In this document: positions 55,392-64,000 of the stretch, one piece after another
Layout of the letters: each line of letters opens with the position of its first letter
Numbering within the stretch: the stretch's first letter is position 1
Source: JADLHS01 sp049840435
GTDB taxonomy: Bacteria > Verrucomicrobiota > Verrucomicrobiia > Limisphaerales > JADLHS01
Direction of reading: 5' to 3'
DNA: 64,000 nt
Assembly (NCBI GenBank): GCA_049840435.1
Contig: JASGKY010000044.1
Location: forward strand, 193,834 to 257,833
Program-made: the position numbers and the translations under genes
The notes under the pieces: generated by a model
Database searches by the model: none
What the model saw: only the letters and a program-made list of their open reading frames with translations
What the model was told of the DNA's origin: nothing

Positions 55392-57656
55392 ATGAACGGC
55401 TCATTCATCCGCCGCCTCAAGCTTGCGTTACTGATTTTGTCCAGCGCAACGCCTTGGCTCTTCGCGTCCCCTTCTGCCGCTGAAATTCTTCCGCCCGGCT
55501 TTCGACCAAAACCTGTCGGCGTTCACGCGCTCGTTGGCGGCAAGGTCGTGACCAAACCCGGTGAAACTCTCGATGACGCCACTGTTATCATCCGCGACGG
55601 TTACATCGAAGCGGTCGGGAAAAATATTTCCGTGCCTGCCGACGCGCGGGTTTGGGACAGCAAGGGCCTGACAATCTACGCGGGCTTTATCGAACCTTAT
55701 CTGTCCGCTCGGTCAAACCAACCAAGCGATTTCGACTGGCGATACTGAATCGAACAACTCCACTTCATTTACTTCCGGTGGTGTTAATTACTTTGGCGTT
55801 CCCGGCCAGCGCACGGATGTTGGCCAACGTGGTGCCGGCTACGAAGTTTCCAAGATCACACCTGAGATGCGCGCGGCCCGTGGCTTCTCCCCGGACAGGA
55901 AGCTGATCGAACCGCTCCGTAATCTTGGCTTCACGATCGCGGTCATCGCGCCATCTCGCGGTATCGTCCGGGGGACAAGCGCACTGGTGGCGTTGGCGGA
56001 AGCTGATCCCAACGAGCTGGTCCTGAAGTCGGATGTGTTCCAGCACATTGCTTTCGAAACGCACGATAAAGATCAACGCGCGTATCCTGGTTCGCTGATG
56101 GGTGCGATTTCAACGGTGCGGCGAGTTTTTTGACGCGCAGCATTACGCCCTTGATCAAGCGGATTGGCAGAAGAAGCCGCAAGGCCGTAAACGTCCGGAG
56201 TTCGATCCATCGCTGGAAGCGTTGCAGCCGGCCAGTGAAGGAAAGCAGCGCGTGTTGTTCGAACCGGGCAGCGCGTTGATGGTGGATCGCGCGGCGCGCG
56301 TAGCGCGGGAGTTGAAGCTGGATTTTGCCATCGTTTCGTGCGGACAGGAATGGCGTCGCCCCGATCTCGCGAAGGAAACTGGCGCGACGTTTATTGTGCC
56401 GGTGAATTTTCCGAACCTACCCAAACTGCCGAGTGAAGATGATTGGGAGCAGGTGACGCTCGACAACCTGCGCGCGTGGGATTGGGCGGCGGAAAATCCG
56501 GCGCTGCTCCGCCAGCAGAAACTCGATATCGCGCTGACGACCTATTCCCTCGTGGACAAGAAGATGTTTCGTAAGAACGTGAAGACGGCGCTGGAGCGTG
56601 GCTTGACTGAAACCGATGCGCTCGCGGCGTTGACGACGATCCCCGCCAAGCTCTGCGGCGTGGAGAAACAACTCGGCACGATTGAGCCGGGCAAGGGTGC
56701 GAACCTGACCATCGTGGACGGCAAAGGCTACTTCGATTCCGAAGCCCGCGTGCGTGAAGTTTGGGTGGATGGGCGCAATTATCATGTTCAACCCGCCAAG
56801 GAGGAGGCGAAGAAAGACGAGCCTGCCGACAAAGAGAAGAAAGACGCAGAGGTCAAAGGAACTTCAGAACAAGCGCGTGGCGCGAAGTCCGCTGGAGGGG
56901 CGCGGGTCAGTTAAGTTCAAAGGAATGTCGGATGAGAATTCCTCCGTGTTGGTTATAGGTGGCACGATTTGGACATGCAGTGATCAAACAACCACGCTCG
57001 CGCCCTCTTAGTTGGAAATGGAAAGATTCTGCCATCGAGTCGGCCACTAGGGGGGTGGAGTTCACCAACCATCGATGCCACCGGAGGCCTTCACATCACC
57101 CCTGGCTTGATTGACGCGCACAGTATTCGGCGATTCTCGGTGCGGTGAACGAAAGCACGTTGCCCTCGACAGCGATGGTCCGCATCGGCGATGTGGTGAA
57201 TTCTGAAACACGCAACATCCAGGACCAACTCGCGGGCGGTTTGACCACGGCGAATCTGTTGCACGGCTCGGCGAATCCCATCGGTGGGCAGAACCAGATC
57301 ATCAAGTTGCGCGATGGCGCGAGTCCGGAGGGAATGAAGTTTGACGCCGTACGGCATCAAGTTCGCGCTCGGCGAAAACGTGAAGCAATCCAACTGGGGC
57401 GAGAAGTTCACGACGCGTTTTCCACAATCGCGGATGGGCGTCCCGACGTTTTATCGGAATCGGTTCACCGCCGCGCAACAGTATCTGAAGGAGTGGAGCG
57501 ATTTCAAAAAGAACGGCGGTGTTCCGCCACGGCGCGATCTGGAGCTGGAAACCATCGGCGAAATCATCGAGGGCAAACGTTTTATCCACTGCCACAGCTA
57601 TCGGCAGGACGAAATCCTCGCGTTCCTGCGCGTGATGGAAGAGTTCAAAGTGCGGG
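55392..57656 (+). pseudogene. tandem amidohydrolase, several frameshifts and truncated at the fold-back point
   Basis: Signal peptide and first amidohydrolase-like half: VHALVGGKVVTKPGETLDDATVIIRDGYIEAVG and GLTIYAGFIEPY at the start, then TTIPAKLCGVEKQLGTIEPGKGANLTIVDG near 56640-56720. A Lys/Glu-rich linker follows. A second half then begins with VLVIGGTIWTC and ITPGLIDAHS and includes IHCHSYRQDEILAF with likely metal-binding His. Shifts occur near 55745, 56125, 56878, 56990, 57115 and 57340. The reading stops being authentic at 57,656, where the sequence folds back. Fused tandem amidohydrolases of about 1,000 residues are known in PVC bacteria; this is probably a normal gene damaged by poor consensus. 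Confidence 0.75.
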
Positions 57657-59822
57657 TTGGCACGTTGAACTCTTCCATCACGCGCAGGAACGCGGAACTG
57701 CGTCCTGCCTGTGGCAGTGGATAAAACGTTTGCGCCGATGTTTTCAGCTCCAGATCGCGCCGTGGCGGAACACACATTCTTTGAAATCGCTCCACTCCTT
57801 CAGATACTGTTGCGCGGCGGTGAACCGATTCCGATAAAACGTCGGCAAGATATGGAAAACGCGTCGTGAGTTGGATTGCTTCACGCCACCGAGCGCGAAC
57901 CTGACGGTGCGTCCTCGAACCATCCCCTCCGGACTCGCGCCATCGCGCAACTTGATGATCTGGTTCTGCCCGCCGATGGGATTCGCCGAGCCGTACAACA
58001 TCGCCGTGGTCAAACCGCCCCACGAGTTGGTCCTGGATGCTCAGTGTTTCAGAATTCACCACATCGCCGATGCGGACCATCGTCGAGGGCAACGTGCTTT
58101 CGTTCACCGCACCGAGAATCGCCGAAATGACTGTGCGCGTCAAGTGCAAAAACCAGGGGTGATGTGAAGGCCTCCGGTGGCATCGATGGTTGGTGAACTC
58201 CACCCCCATGGCCGATGGCAGAATCTTTCCCATTTCCAACTAAGGACGCGAGCGTCATTCCTACTTTATCACTGCATGTCCAAATCGTGCCACCTATAAC
58301 CAACACCAGAGGAATTCTCATCCGACATTCCTTTGAACTTAACTGACCCGCGCCCCTCCAGCGGACTTCGGCGCCACGCGCTTGTTCTGAAGTTCCTTTA
58401 ACTCCACGTCTCTTCTCTTTGTCGGCAGGCTCATTTTCTTCGCCTCCTCCTTCGGTTGAACATGATGATTGCGGACCATCCACCCAAACTTCACGCACGC
58501 GGGCTTCGGAATCGAAGTAGCCTTTGCCGTCCACGATGGTCGGGTTCGCAATCTTGCCCGCTCAATCGTGCCGAGTTGTTTTCTCCAGCGCCGCAAGAAG
58601 AAGCTTTTGGCGGGGATCGTCGTCGACGCCGCGAGAGCGCCGTCGGTTTCAGTCAAGCCACGCTCCACGCCGTCTTCACGTTCTTACGAAAACATCTTCT
58701 GGGCTACGGGAATAGGTCGTCAGCGCGATATCGAGTTTCTGCTGGCGGAGCAGCGCCGGATTTTCCGCCGCCCAATCCCACGGCGCACAGGTATCAAGCG
58801 TGGCCCTCTGCCGATCGTCTTCACTCGGCAGTTTGGGTAGGTTCGGAAAATTCACCGGCACAATAAACGTCGCGCCAGTTCGCGATCGGGGCGACGCCAT
58901 TCCTGTCCGCACGAAACGATGGCAAAATCCAGCTTCAACTCCCGCGCTACGCGCGCCGCGCGATCCACCATCAACGCGCTGCCCGGTTCGAACGACGCGC
59001 GCTGCTTTCCTTCACTGGCAGGTACGAACACTTCGAGCGATGGATCAAACTGCGACGTTTACGGCCTTGCGGCTTCTTCTGCCAAATCGCTGATCAAGGG
59101 CGTAATGCTGCGCGTGAAAAACTGTCACACATTTGAAATCGCACCCATGAGCAAAGCCAAGATACGCGCGTTCATCTTGATCGTGTGTTTCAAAGCAATG
59201 TGCTGGAACACATCCGACTTCAGGACCAGCTCGTTGGGATCAGCTTCCGCCAACGCCGCGTGCGCTGTCCGCGAGATGGCGCGATGACCGCGATCGTGAG
59301 AAGCCAAGATTACGGAGCGGTTCGATCAGCTTCCTGTCCGGGGAGAAGCCACGGGCAGCAGGCGCGTCTCAGGTGTGATCTTGGAAATTTCGTGGCCCGC
59401 ACCGCGTCGCCAACGTCGTCGTGGCCGGGAACGCCAAAGTAATTAACACCACCGGAAGTAAATGAAGTGGAGTTGTTCGTAGGAATTATCAGAAATCACT
59501 TGGTTGGTTTGACCGAGCGGTGAGACCGGATGAAGCCCACGTAGATTGTCAGGCCCTTGCTGTCCGAACCCGCGCGTACCGGCAGGCACCGGAAATATTT
59601 GCCGGACCGCTTCGATGTAACCGTCGCGGATGATAACAGTAGCAGTCATCGAGAGTTTCACCGGGTTTGGTCGCGGAGCCTTCCGCCGACGGAGCACGTG
59701 AACACCGACAGGTTTTCCAATGAAAGCTGACGGAGACCGGCGGGGGACGCGAAGAGCCAAGGCGTTGCGCTGGACAAAATCAGTAACACAACTGAGGCGG
59801 CGGATGGGATGGAATCGTGCAT
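57657..59822 (-). pseudogene. degraded mirror copy of the amidohydrolase gene
   Basis: A reverse-complement copy of 55392-57656. Recognisable pieces include LAIGGTIWTC-like and GLTETDGALAA, in changing frames. Not a gene; part of the fold-back arm. Confidence 0.85.
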
Positions 59823-59885
59823 GCACGGACGATGGGCGTTTCCTTCCACGAGAATTGGAGTGGGACACATCTGCTAAGAAGTACT

Positions 59886-61757
59886 GTTGACGCAGCCTTG
59901 TCGCCAACCGTTTCCGACGCGGCCCCGGGGAATGTCGGTGATACGCAGGAACCAAGGTGATCCGGGCCTTGGGTGTGACTTTGGGCGGGCCACTCAGCTC
60001 CAGATGCCGCACGGTCAACTCGAACGGCGAAACATAAAGAAGCGTTACACCTGCCACGCGGCAATGAGCTCTACCTTGGCGACATCGCCATCGCGGACGA
60101 AGTGACCTGCAGCAGGCCCGCGATGCTGCCAACGCCGCAGTCCCATCAACCGTCTGGCCGAGGGCAGTGAAGCAGCGCATTCGTGTGTGCTTTGACGTCG
60201 CCGACCACGCCGTCCGACGATCCGCGCGGCGCAAACCAAGCGAGATTTGTTGAAGATTTCAACTGGGCTTTCAAGCTGATGAGCGGCGAAACAATCCTAA
60301 CGATGCTGGTGTCCGCCGGTTCATCGGCGATGGGGGCACTGAAACCAGTCCGCAGATCATGCAGCCACACTGGGTAGAGAGTTCATCCAGCACATTCAGC
60401 TGAACGGCATCGGCTTCCTTTTTGGTCGCGTCCTCAAGTGATAAAGCCGCAGCCCGAACGTCATGCTAACATGAAATCCCACACCCGCAACCGCAAACCA
60501 TCACGTTCGATGGCGATGGTTTGCTTCGGATCGAGTCAGATGGTCTCCAGCCAGCCGCGGAAAACATTCTCGTAAGGAACACCAGCGAGTTCCGTAGCAG
60601 CGCACTTGGTCTGCCAACGGCACAAATGTGTCGGCCAATGTTGGTGTCATAGCGTTCGCCGGTCCTCCAGTGAACGCGCGGAGTTGCTCCGGGGCAGAAA
60701 ACTTTTCACAGCCATCTCGATGGGCTTCTCTTCGCCTTTCGAGTGCCGATTGAAGCCGGCGAGTTGCAGTTCGGGCACTTCGTCATGCGGCCCGGGTGCC
60801 ATGACGAGGCCGAGTTTGTCGTTGGCTTTGTGCAGTTGGTAGATGCGCCGGACTTTGTCGTCGATGAGGTAGCTCCAGTGAAAAAGACCATCTTTGTCCG
60901 TGCCGCCGATGAGCAACGGCGCAGCGCGGCGAGCGCGGCGATCTGCCGGAAAGTCCCAAGCCGATAATAATTGATCGGGAAATTGCGGTCGTGGTATCCC
61001 CATGATGCCTTCCCGCAGAGCATGGCATGAAGATCCGCCATCCCGCAAGCGGCGCGGCGACTTTGATGCGATCATCAAGCGCCGGTCACCGCCCAACTGT
61101 AAGCGCCGCCACCGGAGTGGCCGGTAGTGCCCGAAGCGATTCGTGTCCACCCTCAGGTCGAGTGCTCAGATGATCCAGCGCGCGGATGCCGAACCACGCC
61201 TCAACTCCGGCGGGCGTGTAGCCACGCCGATTCCGCCGCCAAAGTGCAGGAATCGCGTGTCCGGTATGAATGCCTTGGATTTCGCCGGCAACCGTGCCTC
61301 CGACACCGAAGGCAGAGCGTTGCGCACGAACATGCGCCGTCAGCTTGATATGTGCCGTAGCTGATGCCGTTGGTGACGAGCCGCCAATGACCGCTCTCGT
61401 AGAGAATGGTCGGCGCCGCTTGGTGGCGTTCCTTCAGGACAACCCGGTCCAATGCAGCTCCGGGCAACACTTGGAACTCGAGTTCTCCACGGTGAATTCT
61501 CGTCCGATCAAGCTTGCCGTGACGGGTTTCAGATCCGTGCGTTCGGGATAAGGAAATAGGCCGAGCATCATGCAGGATTATGGCGCTGAAACGAGTCAAA
61601 ATACAATCGTGGATGGCACAGGATGTCGGCCAGACAACTTTCCGAGAGCATTGCAGTTTTCGTTAAAGAAATACTGCTTGAGCTGCGCGTCGTGTTCAGC
61701 GGCGAGAAATTGGACGCAAGGAACAAAGCAAACGGTGGCGCAAAGGGGCGGTTCGTC
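59886..61757 (-). pseudogene. degraded mirror copy of the alpha/beta hydrolase gene
   Basis: A copy of 53370-55320 on the opposite strand. MWLHDLRTGFSAPIADEPAD and LYESGHWRLVTNGISYG are still readable, but the frame breaks many times. Part of the fold-back arm. Confidence 0.85.
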
Positions 61758-61813
61758 GGAAAGCATGTTACTCCAAAGAAGCAGCGGCAAGGTTTTAAAG
61801 GGCACGCCAAGGT

Positions 61814-62663
61814 CCGAAGCCGACCGTTATCGATCGGCCGCGTCTTCCAACGAAGACGGCGAGAGCCATGTGCACTACACGCTTCACTTCCCCTTTGCGA
61901 CAGGGTTTCGGGATCAAAAAATCGACGTAGTCCAGACGGACCATCGGTGCAGCGGAAACAATCTTGGTGACGGCGGCCTTAACTTTGCACGGAACGAGAC
62001 TTTGCCGAAGCGGAAACGGTCTTGCGCGCCATTGCGATGGAGCGGGAGAGCACAATGCTTTGCGGCCAGAACGCCAGGTTACCGACAAGGATATTGTTGC
62101 GCGAACTCATCGCGACGCCGTCGGCTTCGCGCACGGTCGAAGCAACAATGATTCCAAGCGGGAAATTCAGGTCGGTCACCATGCGCTTGATGATGGCGGC
62201 CTGCTGCCGTCCTTCACACCGCGAGGTTGGGTAGCACGATGTTGAACAGCTTAGCGACGATCGTCGTCACGCCACGAAAATGCGTCGGGCGGGATGCGCC
62301 TTCCATGCGCTTTGCCAGCATCCTCGACAACATCAGGTGTATGCGTCCCTTCCGGCTTGCCGGGATGCGTTCCAGTGTCAGAAGGAACGAAGACAACATC
62401 CACGCCTTCTTGCGACAGTGGGCGAGGTCGCGTTTCAAATCGCGCGGAAATTGCCACGGAACAGAGAATCCTCAGTAGCACATTGCGTCGGGTTGACATA
62501 GATGCTGACCTTCCCGTCCCGACCCGTTTGCGTGCTTCGCGGGCGAAGAGGTGGCCGTCGTGCAAATAACCCATCAGTTGGCACCGAACCCGATCGGTGA
62601 TTCCGACGTTGCCAGCGCCGAGCGAGCGCTTGCATCGCGGAAATGGAAACAGATGACTTGCAT
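61814..62663 (-). pseudogene. degraded mirror copy of panC
   Basis: A copy of 52446-53312. Fragments such as MVTDLNFPLGIIVASTVREA and KLFNIVLPNLAV remain in three frames. It is shorter than panC by about 17 bp, net of insertions. Part of the fold-back arm. Confidence 0.87.
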
Positions 62664-62691
62664 CAGAACGGCTGGTGTCGGCTGCCTCGAA

Positions 62692-62975
62692 TCACTCGAA
62701 GCGGCACCAGCCGGAACGCGCTTGAAGACTTTCTCGACGAACTCCACGTGCAAGCGGATGCACCTGATGATTTTTTGACTGCTTGCTCGGGAAAACGAGG
62801 TTGAGCGCGACCTGATAGGTCTGATCCACGACGGGACGAGCACTCCGACCATTTTGCCGACGTGAAATTGGAGCACGCCAGGGATGGGGCTAAATATGGT
62901 CGCGCACAGCGATGAGTTCGCCACCGCGTTGGGTACGCGGGGTCGTTGCCGGGAGTTGACTACGTGCCGAAACAT
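62692..62975 (-). pseudogene. degraded mirror copy of the Dabb gene
   Basis: A copy of 52113-52412, shorter by 16 bp. IPGVLQFHVGKMVGVLVPSW is readable and then lost to frameshift. Part of the fold-back arm. Confidence 0.83.
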
Positions 62976-63117
62976 GCGACGCGATTTTCGGCGCTGGACC
63001 ACCCCAAGCGGATTTGGCAAGCGCGCTTGGCTATTCATCTCTTGACGTCAGTGATTACATAAACTTGCCACCGAATAATTTTTGACGCGCTTGGGAAAGC
63101 TTGCCGTATCTAAGTGC

Positions 63118-63667
63118 GTGTTTGGCTTCGAGTTCATGCAGCGCGGTCCACTCGTGGCTCATTAACCGGCTGCGTGCATGTTCCGCCGCCGGCATCGGAA
63201 AAGCAGATCAAACTCAAACGGCGTTACTTCAGCTGCGTTCAGAGTACAGGAACAGGATGCCGTCATCATTGCGGCATTGGCCTATGATTATCCCACGCGA
63301 ACTGGCGCGACAATATCGACTGGTGCGCCCACCGCTTTGGCATAAATTTGCTGATCAACGTCGGATTGAAGAAACGTGGCCTGTGTTACCACTGGGCTGA
63401 AGATCTGGCGGCCAAAACTCAATCAATCGAGCCACGGTCACTGGAAGTACGTCGGCCGTGGCGCGGTCCGGGTCGCTGCATGAACGCGACACCGTCATGA
63501 TCGCCGCGCGGCGACAACCGTTCCGCCGATGGCATCGTGCTCGACCCTTGCGGCGGCGGAGCGGCGTGTTGTTTTGGAGGCGCATCACCGACGACGTTTA
63601 TCCTTGGCGCCCAAGGAATTGTCACCGCCGAGTACGACCCGCCCGCGACCGACTCCGCCGCCGCTGA
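63118..63667 (+). pseudogene. degraded mirror copy of the conserved lipoprotein gene
   Basis: A copy of 51387-51965 on the opposite strand, 29 bp shorter. SLLRHWPMIIPRELARQYRLVRPPLWH-like fragments remain in different frames. Part of the fold-back arm. Confidence 0.83.
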
Positions 63668-63863
63668 ATTTGCCCCGGCTGCGATTTTTGTTGGTGAAAA
63701 CGCTGGTGGAAAAAGTGACCTAGAGCCTCACACCATCTCGGCAAGCTCCCGACCACGATCATTCAGCCACCCGCACCTGCGTATGTGCCCCTCTATTTCA
63801 ACCAGCTCAATCTATGGCACCTGCCCACTCTTTAGCAGCCCGTGGATTCGAATTTTTTGCTGT

Positions 63864-64000
63864 ATGGCACAAAAACAAACAACTCGTCGTTGTCCGGTCT
63901 GGTTACGGTCATTAACTCGTTCGCTTTGGAACTGGCATTCGTTGACCAGCAAGGACACGGACTGGTGTTGTTGTCGTGACCCTATTAACCTTAGCAATAC
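63864..64000 (+). pseudogene. mirror copy of the cheA 5' end
   Basis: A copy of the first codons of cheA (51187 downwards). ATG at 63864, then a two-base insertion in the AAAC repeats, so the frame is lost after about four codons. Similarity fades after about 63960. Confidence 0.78.

Larger units (their letters stand above)
51091..57656 (+). repeat. left (authentic) arm of a 6.5-kb inverted duplication
   Basis: This segment reappears in reverse complement at 57657-63960. It carries the start of cheA, the lipoprotein, the Dabb gene, panC, the hydrolase and the amidohydrolase. Its reading frames are far better than those of the right arm, so I treat it as the real sequence. Confidence 0.9.
57657..64000 (-). 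repeat. right arm: degraded reverse-complement copy of 51.09-57.66 kb
   Basis: The axis lies between 57656 and 57657. A perfect 30-bp stem (57619-57648 with 57665-57694) flanks a 16-base loop. Matching anchors: 59820-59822 is the amidohydrolase ATG (55392), 61757 the hydrolase start, 62661-62663 the panC ATG, 62973-62975 the Dabb ATG, and 63951-63960 matches 51091-51100. Between axis and last anchor the left arm spans about 6,561 bp and the right about 6,299 bp, a net loss of about 4%. Small indels break every gene. Best explained as a fold-back long read kept by the assembler. The last 40 bases match poorly. Confidence 0.92.

Noticed and set aside
57619..57694. A covalently closed hairpin telomere or a genuine giant palindrome.
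   Set aside because: The copy has a net 4% deletion with indels throughout and no telomere resolvase gene is seen; a fold-back read explains it more simply.
57657..64000. Many open frames of 60-260 codons in the right arm, e.g. 59443-60234.
   Set aside because: They are frameshift mosaics of the mirrored genes; none is full length.
1..64000. rRNA, tRNA, insertion sequence, prophage or secretion-system genes.
   Set aside because: None of their hallmark sequences or proteins was found on either strand by reading.

Overview
The window reads as a GC-rich (by eye) Gram-negative chromosome, most likely a Verrucomicrobiota member. This is inferred from several traits seen together: a prepilin-type protein ending in an H-X9-DG-like motif, a very large secreted protein built from pre-peptidase-like repeats with a thrombospondin type 3 calcium-binding stretch, CheX/HDOD-rich chemotaxis genes, an OprB/OprP porin pair, and weak Shine-Dalgarno sites. 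I found no rRNA, tRNA, CRISPR array or insertion sequence.

Layout. 1-9.3 kb is a metal-efflux island. A minus-strand operon encodes a YHS-like protein, a Cys-rich exported protein, a TolC-like outer membrane protein, a heavy-metal-binding-domain protein, CusB and CusA (cut by the window edge). It is divergent from a DUF4396 membrane protein and a sigma factor with a Cys-rich tail. Next come another Cys-rich exported protein and a CnrYXH-like trio (membrane anti-sigma, periplasmic sensor, ECF sigma). 9.3-15.4 kb holds thiD, a pseudopilin-like gene, a serine acetyltransferase, an AsmA-like protein, an NtrC-type regulator and a secreted DA1-like metallopeptidase. 15.6-24.0 kb is one giant secreted repeat protein. 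24.0-29.7 kb is housekeeping: a small lipoprotein, YqgE/AlgH, YgfZ, pyruvate kinase, a PLP-dependent decarboxylase, a ferredoxin and a DUF481 outer-membrane protein.

29.9-51.2 kb is 21 kb transcribed only from the minus strand and forms one chemosensory locus. It encodes CheA and CheW, two porins, a secreted Cache-like protein, four HAMP-less chemoreceptors, a di-haem cytochrome c peroxidase, a cupredoxin, and a tightly overlapping cheR-cheD-HDOD-cheB-cheX-cheY-HDOD-HDOD/CheX operon. It contains no flagellar gene. A sigma-54-type -24/-12 element lies just upstream of cheA. The unusual content is the three HDOD genes, one fused to CheX, and the redox and porin genes placed between receptors. 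This is the best candidate for a poorly described system in the window.

51.4-57.66 kb holds a lipoprotein, a Dabb-domain protein, panC, an exported alpha/beta hydrolase and a tandem amidohydrolase that breaks off at 57,656. From 57,657 to the end the DNA is a degraded reverse-complement copy of 51.09-57.66 kb, folded about an axis at 57,656/57,657. The copy is about 4% shorter between matching anchors and is full of small indels, so I read it as a fold-back long-read assembly artefact at a contig end, not a biological palindrome. Many single-base frameshifts elsewhere (NtrC-type regulator, DA1-like gene, giant protein, one chemoreceptor, one porin, hydrolase, amidohydrolase) fit a poorly polished long-read consensus. 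I annotate those genes across the shifts.
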